NCBI GenBank assembly: GCA_038116945.1
Contig: JAYOEY010000012.1
Span: forward strand, 1-64,000
Length of the DNA stretch: 64,000 nt
Origin: JAYOEY01 sp038116945
Lineage (GTDB): Bacteria > Pseudomonadota > Alphaproteobacteria > MPNO01 > UBA2964
Direction of reading: 5' to 3'
The translations under genes were made by a program, and so were the position numbers. Positions 1 through 12,026 of this stretch are shown here, piece after piece. Within the stretch, counting starts at the first letter, position 1. The number at the start of each line of letters is the position of its first letter. The notes beneath the pieces were generated by a model. That model was not told the origin of the DNA and did not search any database. It saw nothing but the letters and a program-made list of their open reading frames with translations.

Positions 1-3000
1 CACCGGCGAAATCGCGAGTGCGCGGCCGGAGAATTTCGTGGTCGATACGCCGTTTGCAACCATCGGCGTGCGCGGCACGAAGGTCGGCGTCGTCGTCGAG
101 GCGGAAACCGTTCAGGTCAGCCAGGGCGCCGTTGCAGCGATCCACAAGGTTACGGGCCTGTCCTACCTGATCAATACCGGTTTCGGCGTATCCCTTGCTG
201 GCGGCGCTCCCCAGGTCGTGCCCATGTCGCTGAGCACGCTCGGCCCGGCGATGCAGAGCCTGGATAACTCGGTTTCCCAGACGCTGACGCCTTTTACCCG
301 TAATCCCGGCGGCAACCAGAACAACAACAACAATAATAGCGGCGATCAAAATCAGGGAGGACAGGGGGAAGGACAAGGCGAAGGTCAGGGTCAGGGGCAA
401 GGTGAGGGCCAAGGACAGGGCGAAGGACAGCAAGGCGAAGGACAGGGCGAAGGGCAGCAAGGCGAAGGCCAGGGCGAGGCCCCGGGCGAAGGTCAGGGAC
501 AGGGAGAAGGTCAGGGCGAAGGCCAGGGACAGGGAGAAGGTCAAGGAGAGGGCCAGGGACAGGGCGAGGGACAGCAGCCGGGTCAAGGCGAAGGGCCGGG
601 TCCAACTCCATCCGACGTAAATCCGGGGAGCGGTGAGCCTGCACCGCCACCGCCACCTCCTCCGCCTCCCCCGCCTCCGCCGCCTCCGCCTCCGCCGCCT
701 CCGCCTCCGGCTCCTCCGCCCGATCCGATTCCGCCGCCCGAGCCGCCTCCACCTCCGCCTCCGGCGCCGCCTCCTGCGCCGGCGCCGGCGCCAAGGCCGA
801 CCCCTCTTCCTGAAACGCCACCGGCACCGGAACCGGTCGTAGAGTCGAACATCATCACAGGTTCCGATGGCGATGATATTCTTGCCGGAACGGATGGCAA
901 TGACACCATCACGGGAAACGGTGGAAACGACACAGTTTCAGCGGGCGCCGGCGACGATCTGATCGTCTACGATATCGGCGATGGAGACGATGTCGTCGAT
1001 GGCGGCACCGGCACCGACACGTTCCGCCTGATCGGTACTTCCCAGAACGACGTGATTACCGCCGGGGCGAGCGCGGGCAACGTAACGATCTCCTCCAGCG
1101 TCCAGGGATCCGACAATCCCGACAGCATTACCATCGACAATGTCGAGGAACTCGTCATTCTCGGCGGCGCAGGCGACGACAACATCGTCATCAACGACCT
1201 GTCCACTACCGATATCCTGAATTCGACCGTTACGATCGACGGCGGCGCGGGCACCAACACGATTGACGCCACCAATGCCGGGAGACGTATCGTCACGATC
1301 GCCGGCGAAGGCAGTTACGTCATCACCGCGGGCGGTCAGGATGACACGCTCACCGGCGGGGACGGCAACGACACGCTTAACGGCGGGGGCGGGAACGACA
1401 CGCTCTCCGGGGGCGGCGGCAACGACACGCTTAACGGCGATGCCGGCGACGACCTCCTGATCGGCGGCAGCGGTCAGGACAGTTACAACGGCGGAGTCGG
1501 AACCGACACAGCCTCGTTCGCCGACGATCCGGGCGGCGTCACGGCTTCGCTCCTTTCCGGGCAGAACGTCAACAGCGACGGGCAGACGGAATCCCTGACG
1601 TCGATCGAGAACATGATCGGGTCCGGCTTTGCGGATTCCCTGACCGGCGACGCAAACGCGAACACGCTTGAGGGCGGGGCGGGCGGCGATCAGCTTGATG
1701 GCGGCGACGGGATCGATACGGCGTCCTACGCCAATGCCGACGCAGGCGTGACGGCCTCGCTGTCCGATGCCCAGATCAATACCGGCGACGCGACCAGCGA
1801 CAGCTTCACCAGCATCGAGAACCTGCTGGGCTCGGGGTTCGACGATACGTTGATCGGCGATGCGCAGAACAACCAGCTGGATGGCGGCGCGGGCGCCGAC
1901 AGACTTGCGGGCGGAGCCGGCAACGACACCTATATCGTCGATAACAGCAGCGACCAGATTCTCGAAAATGCCGATTCCGGCACCGACCAGGTTCAGGCAT
2001 CCGCCAGCTTCGCGTTGTCGGACAATATCGAAAACCTGACCCTCACCGGGACCGGCAATATCGACGGCACCGGCAACGATCTTGCCAATACCATTGTTGG
2101 CAACAGCGGCAACAACATCATTACGGGCGGGCAGGGCGACGACATTCTGTCGGGCGGTCTGGGCGATGACCGGTTCGTCTGGAATTACAATAACGGCGCC
2201 GATAACGACGGCGCCGATACCGTCGACGGCAATGACGGGACCGACACGCTGGAAGTCAACGGCGCTGCCTCGATGGGCGACAACATAACCGTTTCCGCAA
2301 ACGGCGCGCGCTTTAACGTCGCCGTGCAAGGGTCGGGGGGCGGCGAAGTATCGACCACCACGATAGATGCCGGCACCATCGAGGAGCTGGTCATCAACAC
2401 GTTCGCGGGCGACGACACCGTGACCGTCAACGATCTGACCGGGACGTCGATTTCGGATTCCACGGTTACGGTAAATCTCGGCGCCGGCAACGATACGATC
2501 AATGCGACCAACGCCAACAAGCGCGTGATTGTCGATGCGGGCGATGGCGACGACAATATCCGCGGCGGCAGCCAGAGCGACCAGCTCACGGGCGGCGACG
2601 GCAACGACCGGCTCGACGGCGGCACGAACGGCAGCAGCAATGCGGTTGCCGCGACCGCCATCAAGGATTTCTCGCTCAACGGCACGTTCGACGACTCATT
2701 GAGCAGCAGCACCTTGACGACCGGCGCCGGGACGCTGGGCTCGACCGGCTACACGTTGAACACCGCCAGCCAGGGAATCAGCCTCTCGAACCCGGGAATT
2801 ACCGATACCTATTCGATCGAAATGATTTTCTCGATCGACGACACCGCCGGTTTCAAGAAACTGATCGATTTCCAGAACCTGACATCGGATACGGGGCTCT
2901 ACAACCTTTATACATCGGCGATTTTCTTCTACATCGTCACCGGGAGCGCGGGCGCGTTCTCGGCGGGAACCCCCGCCAGCGTGGTGATTACGCGGGACGG

Positions 3001-6000
3001 GACGACCGACCAGGTCGTCGTCTACGTCAATGGCGCCCAGCAGATTACCTTTACCGACAGCGGCAATCTGGCCGTCATATCGAACAATATCCTGCATTTC
3101 CTGCGCGACGATACGTCGACCATCGGCGAGGATACGACCGGGTTTATCGACAATATCCGCATCTTCGACAGCGCGCTCAGCCCGGCGGACGTGGCGACAC
3201 TGGCGGCCGGATCCGGGTCGGGGAACGGCGACACGCTGATCGGCGGGCTCGGCGACGACACCTATGTCGTCGACAGTACGCTGGATGTCGTGACGGAGAA
3301 TGCGGGCGAGGGAACAGATACCGTCGAATCGTCGGTCACGCTTGACCTGTCCGTTCTGTCGGCCAATGTCGAAAACCTGACGCTGACCGGTACGGGCGAT
3401 CTCAACGGAACCGGTAACGCACTCGCCAACGTGATTACCGGCAACAGCGGGAACAATACGCTGAACGGAGGAGACGGCAACGACACGCTCGTCGGGAACG
3501 ATGGCGACGACACGCTGAACGGCGGAGCCGGAAACGATTTTCTCACCGGAGGGCTCGGTACCGATACGCTTATCGGCGGGACGGGGGACGATTCCTATCT
3601 CATCTCCGACTTCAACGACACGATCACGGAAAACACCGGAGAAGGCACCGACACTGTTTTCGGCACGATTTCCATCGATCTTTCAACGCTGTCGGCCAAT
3701 GTCGAGAATGTTACTCTGAACGATAACGCCGGCATCAATGCCACCGGGAACGCGCTCAACAACACGATCATCGCGGGCGCGGGCGACAATATTCTCGACG
3801 GCGGCACGGGCGACGACNNNNNNNNNNNNNNNNNNNNNNNNNNNNNNNNNNNNNNNNNNNNNNNNNNNNNNNNNNNNNNNNNNNNNNNNNNNNNNNNNNN
3901 NNNNNNNNNNNNNNNNNCACGATCATCGCGGGCGCGGGCGACAATATTCTCGACGGCGGCACGGGCGACGACACGCTGCTCGGCGGCGACGGCGACGACA
4001 TTTACAACTACACCGCAGGCGACGGCAACGACACGATTTCGGACTCTTCCGGCACCGACCAGATCCGAATCGTCGAAACCAGTTCGGCCGAGCTGAATAA
4101 TGCTTTCCGCACCACCGGCGGCGATCTACAGCTCGTCTTCGACAACGGCCAGATTCTCCAGGTCACCGACCATTTCGCGGGACAGCAGGTCGAGACCGCC
4201 TTCGTCGATTCGTTTTTTGAGACCGATTTCACGCTTCAGCTTCAGACCGGCCTCACGGGAGGAAGCCTCGACGATCTAATCATCGGTACCGGCGCGAACG
4301 AGACGCTGACCGGCAATGCCGGCGAAGACCGGATCATCGGCGGACAGGGCAACGACACGCTCATCGGCGGTGCAGGAAGAGACGATTTCCACTGGAACAG
4401 CGGCGACGGGGACGACACGGTCGACGGCGGTACGGAAACGGACTCGCTGATCGTCCGCGGGAATACGACCATCGCGAACAACTGGTCGATCGCGGCAGGG
4501 GCCGGCAACAGCTTGCTGTCGCAGACGAATGCCGGTGCTGGTACTGCAAACATAACTTTCTCGAATGTCGAACTGGTCGAATTCCTTGGCGGCTCGGGCG
4601 CCGACACGGTCAGTGTCGGACTGGTTGGCGGTTTCGGCGTACAGGTTGAGGGCAAGGCCGGCAACGACATCCTTGCCGGGGGCTCGTCAAACGACCAGTT
4701 CGCCGGCGGCGCGGGCGCCGACACGATCAACGGCGGCGACGGTATCGATACCGTGACCCACGAAAACGATGCATCGGAAGGCGGCACTGCCGGCGTTACC
4801 GTCAATCTGTCGGCCGGTATCGCGATCGACGGATTCGGCAACACTGATACGGTGTCATTCGTCGAAAACGTCATCGGTACCGACGCCGCGGACAGTCTGA
4901 CCGGCGACGGCAACGCCAACCAGCTTCAGGGTGGAGGCGGCAACGATACGCTCGATGGCGGTGCCGGTGCGGACGTTCTGCTTGGAGGCGCAGGGAACGA
5001 TACCTATATCGTCGACAATGCCGCCGATACGGTTACGGAAAATTCCGGTGCGGGCACCGATACCGTTCAGGCGTCAGTCAGCTTCACCCTGGGATCCAAT
5101 GTCGAAAACCTGACGCTGACCGGCACCGGCAATATCAGCGGCGTCGGCAACGAACTCGCCAATATCGTCATCGGCAATTCCGGCGCGAATACGATCACAG
5201 GCAATGCCGGCGACGACACGCTGACCGGCGGCGCCGGCGGCGACAGGTTCGTTTTCGTCAGCGGGTTCGGCAGCGACACCATCACCGATTTCGCGTCCGG
5301 CGCCGGTTCGCAGGACACGCTCGACCTGACGTCGTTCGGCACGACGCTGACGGCCGTCCTTGGCAACACGACGGACGTGAATGGTAACGCGGTTATTACG
5401 CTCGGGACCGATACAATCACCCTGACGGGTGTCCTGAAATCCCAGCTCGACATTGCCGATTTCACCGGGGTTACGGACGATACCCTCACCGTGACCGGTA
5501 CGTCGGGCAACGACACCCTCATCGGCAGCGCGGGAGACAACACGATCAATGCGCTCGGCGGCAACGACACGATCACCGGCGCCGGTGGCGCGGATACGGT
5601 CAATGCCGGCGACGGCAACGATACGATTATCTGGAACGACGGCGACGGCAGCGACACGATCAACGGCGACGCCGGAACCGATACCGTTCAGATTACCGGG
5701 TCGGCGGTCACGGATCAGTTTACGCTCAGCAGTAACGGCGGGCGGGTGTCTGCCGTTATCACGATCGACAGCAATTCCGAGATCAGCTCGGTGACCTCGA
5801 CGCTGAGCATCGGCACGGTCGAGGAGCTGATTATCAATACCGGCGACGGTGGCGGTTCCGTTTTTATCAGCGATTTGACCGGCACCGATATTTCGAACAG
5901 CACCGTCACAATCATTGGCGGCACAGGCGACGATATCATTATTGGGGCGGCGGCAAATAAATCGATCGTTGCGAACGGAGGCGACGGTGCCGATACGATT

Positions 6001-9000
6001 TCCGGCGGCGCGCAGGACGATGTGCTCAACGGCGGCGACGGCATCGATGTCCTGTCAGGAGGCCTCGGATCCAACCGCTATATCGGTGGCGCCGGTGACG
6101 ACCAGATTACCGGCGGCATTTCGGCTGCCTTCAGCGATCTCGACAACGCGGATTACCGGACCGCGACCGCTGGAATTACCGCAATCTTCGGCGATGCCGA
6201 GATTCTTCTGGCGACCAATCAGGCCCGCATTACCGGCGATGCTTCGGTAGGAACCGATACGCTGACGGACGTCGAAGCGGTGACGGGGTCGAACTTTGCC
6301 GACACATTCAGCACAGTCAGCGCTTTCGCACCCGACGGGTCGACTTTCCATCGCTTCGAGGGGATGGGCGGCAACGATATCATCTTCGGCAATGGCGAAA
6401 CGGCGATTGAATTCGTTCGCGCCTTCGCGGCCGTCCGTGTGGATTTGGGCGCCGGTACGGCGCAGGACCTGGCGGACTTCAACAACACGACGACGCTGGA
6501 CCTGGCCGGCATCGGCACGGACACCTTTACCGGTGTCGACAATGTTCGCGGGTCGAATTTCGACGATGTTCTGCTGGGCACGGATGCCAATGCCAACGGG
6601 CGTGAGGATTTTCGCGGACGCCTGGGTAATGACACCATTGACGGCAAAGGCGGCGAGGATCGCGTCGATTATCGCAGCGAAACCGTCCGCGTGGTGGTCG
6701 ACCTGTCAGGCCAGGACAGCGGTGGTACCGGCTTCTCGCAGGAATTCGATACCACGGCCGGCGACATTCAGGTCGGATCGGACACGATTTCGAACATCGA
6801 ACAGATCCGCGGTTCGTTCCTGAACGACACGCTGATTGGCGATTCCCAGGCCAATGTCATTATCGGCGAAAGCGGGGATGACACGATCACCGGTAATGCC
6901 GGCGACGATACGATGACCGGCGGGGCCGGCAACGATACCTTTGTCGCCACGTTGCTTGCCGGCAACGACGTCATTACCGATTTCGTTGCTGGCGCGGGAA
7001 CAGATGACCGCATCGACGCTTCGGTGTTCGGTACGGTTACGCTCAGCACGGTTCTCGCCAGTACCGTGGATGTCGGCGGGAACGCTGTCATAACAGCGGG
7101 CGGCGGCTCGGTTACGCTCACCGGAGTCACAAAGGCGCAGCTCTCGATCGACGATTTCATCGGCGTCATTGACGATCTCGCAGGGTCGACCACCGGCGAC
7201 GACGTCATAATCGGCACGTCGGGCAACGACTTCATTTCCGGCCAGGCCGGCAACGACACGATCAGCGGGCTTGCCGGCAACGATACGCTCAACGGCGATG
7301 ACGGCGACGACGTCCTCGATGGCGGCGATGGAGACGATACGCTCAACGGTGGCAATGGCCTTAACAGGCTGGTCGGGGGCGCCGGCAACGACACGCTGAT
7401 CGGCGGCACCGGCACCGCCTTCGGCGAAATCGACAGCGCCGACTACCGGACATCGACCGGCGCGATCACTGTGGCCCTGGGATCGACCGGCGCCCCGACA
7501 ACCGGATCGGTAATCGGAGACGCCTCGGTTGGCACCGACGTGCTCGTCGATATCGACGGCCTCATCGGCTCGAACTTCGGCGACACCATCGTGGTCGACG
7601 GGGCGTTCGCGCCTGACGGCAACGCCTTCCATTCAATCGAAGGCGCCGGTGGCAACGACAACATTACAGGCAATGGCAGTACAACGATTTCGTTCGAGAA
7701 TGCCTCCGCAGGGGTGTTCGCCGATCTCAACGCAGGCATCTCGCAGGACAATGCTGACCTCAACAATGTTACAACCTTCGACCTGGCCGGGATCGGTACC
7801 GACAGCATTACCGGCGCGCAGAACCTGATCGGTTCTGCATTCGACGATTTTCTGAGGGGCAACAGCCAAGCCAATACCATCGACGGCGGCGACGGCAACG
7901 ATACTTTCAGGGGACAGGAAGGAGACGATATCCTGAACGGTGGTGCGGGGAACGACGATCTCCAGGGCGGACGAGGCAACGATACGATTACCGGTGGTAG
8001 CGGCGACGACACCATTACCGGCAATGGCGGCGCCGACACGCTGATCGGCGGCGACGGCAACGATACCTTTATCTGGAACAGCGGGGACGGGTCCGACACG
8101 ATCGATGGCGATGCCGGAACCGATACGGTGCAGATCAACGGCGCCGCGACCGCGGACACCATTACGGTCAGCAACAATGCCGGCCGCGTAAGCGCGACCG
8201 ACGGAACCGCGACGCTCGATATCGGCACGGTCGAAGAACTGACCATCAATGCCGGGGACGGCGCCGATAACGTCACCATCAACGATCTGAGCGCCACCGA
8301 CATTTCGAACAGCACGATCACCTTCAACGGCGGCGACGGCAATGACACGCTGACTGCATTCGCCGCGAACCGGTCGATCGTCGCCGATGGCGGTATCGGC
8401 GACGACACGCTGATCGGCGGCGAACAGAATGACACCCTGCGGGGCGGCGCCGGCAACGACAACCTGTTCGGCAACCTGGCGGAAGGCGCGGGCGGCACCG
8501 ATCAGCTGCTCGGCGGCGATGGCGACGACACCTACACCATCGTCGACAATCTCGATGTCGTGACCGAACTGGCCGGGGAAGGCACGGACAGCGTCTCGGC
8601 CCAGGTAAGCTACACGCTGACCGACAATGTCGAGAACCTGGCGCTCAATGACAATCCGTTCACTGTCGGCGTCATCGAAAACCTGACGGGCACCGGCAAT
8701 GCGCTGAACAATGTAATCAGCAGCAACACCGGCGGCGCGGACACGCTGAACGGCCTCGGCGGCAACGACACGCTGACGGGCGGGACAGGTTCCGACACCA
8801 TCAATGGCGGCGATAACGACGATATCATCATCTGGAACGATGGCGACGGCTCCGATGTAATCAACGGGGATGCCGGGACGGATACGCTTCAGATCAATGG
8901 CGGGACGCTCGCCGATACGGCGCTCATCAGCAACAATGCCGGCCGTATCAGCATCGGGCTTTCGAATAGCGGCGCGGCGTTTGCGCTCGACGTTGGCACG

Positions 9001-12000
9001 ATCGAGGCCATCACCATCAACGGCAACGATGGCGCGGATATCGTTACCTTCGCCGATCTGACCGGTACGTCTCTCGCCGGAGGCACGTTCGTCGCGAATG
9101 GCGGCGCCGGCGACGACAACGTAACCTTTGCCGGCGGGACGCTCGGCACCGTTCAGGTCGATGGCGGCGCGGGCACCGGCGACACGCTGACATTCCAGGG
9201 TGCGAGCGGCACCGTTGCCGGCGGGAACATCCTGAACACCGAGAGTGTTGTCGCCGACACGGATTCGAACGTGACCATCTCCGGCGTTCTGAATACCGGA
9301 CAAGTCAGCGTGACGAATACCGGCACCGGTTCGCTTCAGTTTGCTTCTACGGGAACCATCAACGCCTCCACCGGTCGAGGCATCTACGCCTACAACAATA
9401 CCGGTACGACCAGCGCGACGATCTCCGCCAATATCGTCTCAGGCGGCGGCGCGGGGATTTTTGCGAAGAACAGGGGCACGGGCGATCTTTCGGTGACGGC
9501 AACCGGATCGGTTTCAAGCACCACCCAGCTGGGCATTTACGCCCGTAATTTCACCGGCGTGGACACAACGGTTTCCGTCGCTTCCGTGACCGGCGGCACC
9601 GCGGGCATCACCGCGCTAAACAACGGCTCCGGCTTCATGTCGATCACGGCCACGGGGACTGTCACCGGCAATAACGGCGACGGTATCTATGCCAATGGAT
9701 TTGCGAGCGGCACGAACCTGTCGATCAACGCCGTCGCCGTTTCCGGTACGACGCAGGGCGTCGATGTCAGAAATTCGGGGAGCGGCACGACGTCCGTCAC
9801 CGCAACCGGCGCGGTTACGGGGACAGGCCAGCAGGGGATTATTGCCCGCGACAGCGCCGCTGGCGGAGACCTGACGGTCACGACGGCCGCGGTCACCGGC
9901 GCCTCCGATGGCATTCTTGCGAGGAATTACGGATCCGGTGCGTTGAGCGTGACGGCAACCGGTACGGCGACAGGAACGACCGGCGGCGGCATTGCCGTCG
10001 TCAATCAGGCGGCCACGACGAGCAGTATCACCGTCGTCGCGGCGGCCGCGTCGGGAACCGACGGAATTTACGCCTATAACCTGGGCTCCGGTATCACGAG
10101 CGTCTCTGCAAGCGGTGCGGTGACGGGAACGTCCCAGCAGGGAATCGAGATCAAGAACACAGCCACAGCCACGGGCGGGGTTTCAGTGAATGCCGCCGCT
10201 GTCGGAGGGGCGACGGTCGGAATCGATGCCGTCAATAATGGTTCGGGCGCGTTGAATGTAACCGCGACCGGAACGGTAACGGGCGGCACAGGCGATGGCA
10301 TTCTGGCCAGAAACTTCGCCACCTCTACCGGCGATCTCACGGTCTCGGCTGCCGCGGTGTCCGGCGGGATCGACGGCATCGATGCCCGGAACTATGGCTC
10401 CGCGGCATTGAACGTTACGGCGACCGGACAGGTCTACGGCGGCAGCAATAACGGCATACTTGCGAGCAATGCCACCACCGGTTCGGGTCTGACGATTTCG
10501 GCTGCCGGGGTCAGCGGCGGGATAAACGGCATACTGGCCACAAATAACGGCTCAGGCACGCTCTCGATTACGATCAACGGCGTCGTCGCTGGTGGAACCG
10601 GGGCCGGAATCTCCAGCGCGACGGGAACAGGCGATCAGACCAACATTACGCTCAATGCAGGCGCAGCGGTCAGCTCGACGTCCGGCAATGCGATCACAAA
10701 TGACGATGGCAATTCGTTGATTACCGTAAATGCGGGGGCGACCGTCACCGGTAATGTCAATCTTGGGGGCGGTAACGACGTATTCAACGGTTCGGCGGCG
10801 AGCAGCGCCTTTACCGTTAACGGCGATGCGGGCAACGATACGCTTACCGGTGGTAGCGGCGACGACACATTGAATGGCGGGGCAGGTAACGATATCCTCA
10901 ATTCCGGCACCGGGCGAAATACGCTGGTCGGCGGCGCGGGCGATGACACGTTCAACGGGTCGATCTCGACGGCGTCCGGCGACATTGATATTGCCGATTT
11001 CCGGAGTTCGACAGCGGCGCTCAACCCGACCTTCGGCGACGGGAGCGCCATTCCGGCAAATGAAATCAGAGTCGTTGGTAACGCTTCAGTCGGAACCGAT
11101 ACGCTGTTCGATGTCGAAAGCATCATCGGGACCAATTTCGCGGATACTTTCAACATTCCCGTAGGATTCAGCCCTGACGGCAACGCCTTCCATTCAATCG
11201 AAGGCGCCGGTGGCAACGACAACATTACAGGCAATGGCAGTACAACGATTTCGTTCGAGAATGCCTCCGCAGGGGTGTTCGCCGATCTCAACGCAGGCAT
11301 CTCGCAGGACAATGCTGACCTCAACAATGTTACAACCTTCGACCTGGCCGGGATCGGTACCGACAGCATTACCGGCGCGCAGAACCTGATCGGTTCTGCA
11401 TTCGACGATTTTCTGAGGGGCAACAGCCAAGCCAATACCATCGACGGCGGCGACGGCAACGATACTTTCAGGGGACAGGAAGGAGACGATATCCTGAACG
11501 GTGGTGCGGGGAACGACGATCTCCAGGGCGGACGAGGCAACGATACGCTCGACGGCGGCGCCGGGGACGATACGCTCAACGGCCTTGCCAACGACGACCG
11601 GATCATCGGCGGAACCGGAACAGATCAGCTGACCGGTGGCTTAGGTATCGATACGTTCGTGTTCAACGGACGATCGGATGGCGTGGAAGCCCTCAGCAAT
11701 GACACTATCAACAACCTGGAATTGAACATCGATGAGGTGCTCGACTTCCTCAGCGGTATCGATGGTATCGAACTGGCGGCCAGCGATTTCGATCTCGGGG
11801 GAACCGCCATTACGACAGGCGTCAATTTCGAAATTATCGGCGCGTCGTTCGACGGCACCAATGCGGCAAGCAGCCGGTTCTCCACGGGGCAGGGCACCTT
11901 GATCCTTGATGCGGATGGCCGTCTGATTTCCGATACCAACGGCAGCGCGGCGGGTTACTCTGTCATTGCCGATTTCGGCGGTGCAAACGCCGTGGCGGCG

Positions 12001-12021
12001 ACTGACATCACGGTGGTATAG
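1..12021 (+). CDS. Giant FecR-domain / RTX calcium-binding secreted protein (5' partial, interrupted by assembly gap)
   Basis: Open from the first base of the window, so the true start lies upstream. The sequence begins in a FecR-like domain (FVVDTPFATIGVRGTKVGV, about 32-90). A Gly/Gln/Glu-rich linker follows (about 350-600), then a proline tract with a run of over 20 Pro (about 645-830), then many GGxGxDxL RTX nonapeptide repeats (from about 860). A LamG/concanavalin-like domain lies at about 2660-3220 (FIDNIRIFDSALSPADV). A beta-helix-like repeat array (about 9320-10710) precedes more RTX blocks, and the C-terminus ends in DITVV, as in uncleaved type I secretion signals. The frame changes from 2 to 1 across the N run, but merging the 55-base duplicate there restores one frame and gives at least 3954 residues. 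The secretion ATPase and adaptor follow directly, so export to the cell surface or medium is likely. Calcium binding is known for RTX repeats. Adhesin or matrix function is inferred. Confidence 0.9.
3763..3817 (+). repeat. 55-base contig-end duplicate, left copy
   Basis: Identical to 3918-3972 and ends exactly at the first N. The two copies are 155 bases apart, which is 2 modulo 3. This accounts precisely for the apparent frameshift between the two halves of the RTX gene. It is probably an assembly artefact rather than a biological repeat. Confidence 0.9.
3818..3917. other. Assembly gap of 100 N
   Basis: Exactly 100 N, the usual placeholder for a gap of unknown size, inside the RTX gene. The 55 bases before it (3763-3817) are identical to the 55 bases after it (3918-3972). 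This is what two contig ends overlapping by one assembler k-mer look like. Confidence 0.99.
3918..3972 (+). repeat. 55-base contig-end duplicate, right copy
   Basis: Begins exactly after the last N and matches 3763-3817 base for base. Downstream the RTX frame (codons starting at 3919, 3922 and so on) is open without a stop to 12021, so the ATG at 4513 is only an internal methionine and not a gene start. Confidence 0.9.
7612..7986 (+). repeat. 375-bp perfect intragenic repeat, copy 1
   Basis: 375 bases (125 codons) identical to 11173-11547, in the same frame, offset by 3561 bases. It encodes a block starting DGNAFHSIEGAGGND, followed by RTX repeats. Other RTX blocks in this gene have diverged strongly at the nucleotide level, so perfect identity points to recent duplication or gene conversion. 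Confidence 0.95.
9322..10710 (+). repeat. Tandem beta-helix-like repeat array, about nine units of about 51 residues
   Basis: Within the RTX protein, about nine successive units follow the pattern GSGxLxVTATGxVTGxxxxGI, then a short variable stretch, then LxVxAxxVSGxxxGIxARN. Each unit has two half-repeats of about 25 residues ending in GI or GID. This alternation resembles the coils of a right-handed parallel beta-helix as in autotransporter passengers. The units differ at the nucleotide level, so the array is old. It has no GGxGxD motif and is distinct from the RTX blocks around it. Confidence 0.75.
11173..11547 (+). repeat. 375-bp perfect intragenic repeat, copy 2
   Basis: Second copy of 7612-7986 with no mismatch seen, located in the last RTX block before the C-terminal secretion region. 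The sequences diverge at once on both sides of the block. Confidence 0.95.
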
Positions 12022-12026
12022 GGGCG

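Noticed and set aside
355..600. Short-period repeats as a CRISPR or satellite
   Set aside because: They encode an in-frame Gly-Gln-Glu linker and have no spacers.
938..2329. Long minus-strand open frame opposite the RTX repeats (also 7633-9303)
   Set aside because: Repeated GGxGxD codons keep the opposite frames open. The translations are compositionally odd, repeat in step with the RTX units and resemble no family.
4513..4515. ATG at 4513 as the start of a separate RTX gene
   Set aside because: The same frame is open from 3919 and continues the pre-gap protein once the duplicated 55 bases are merged.
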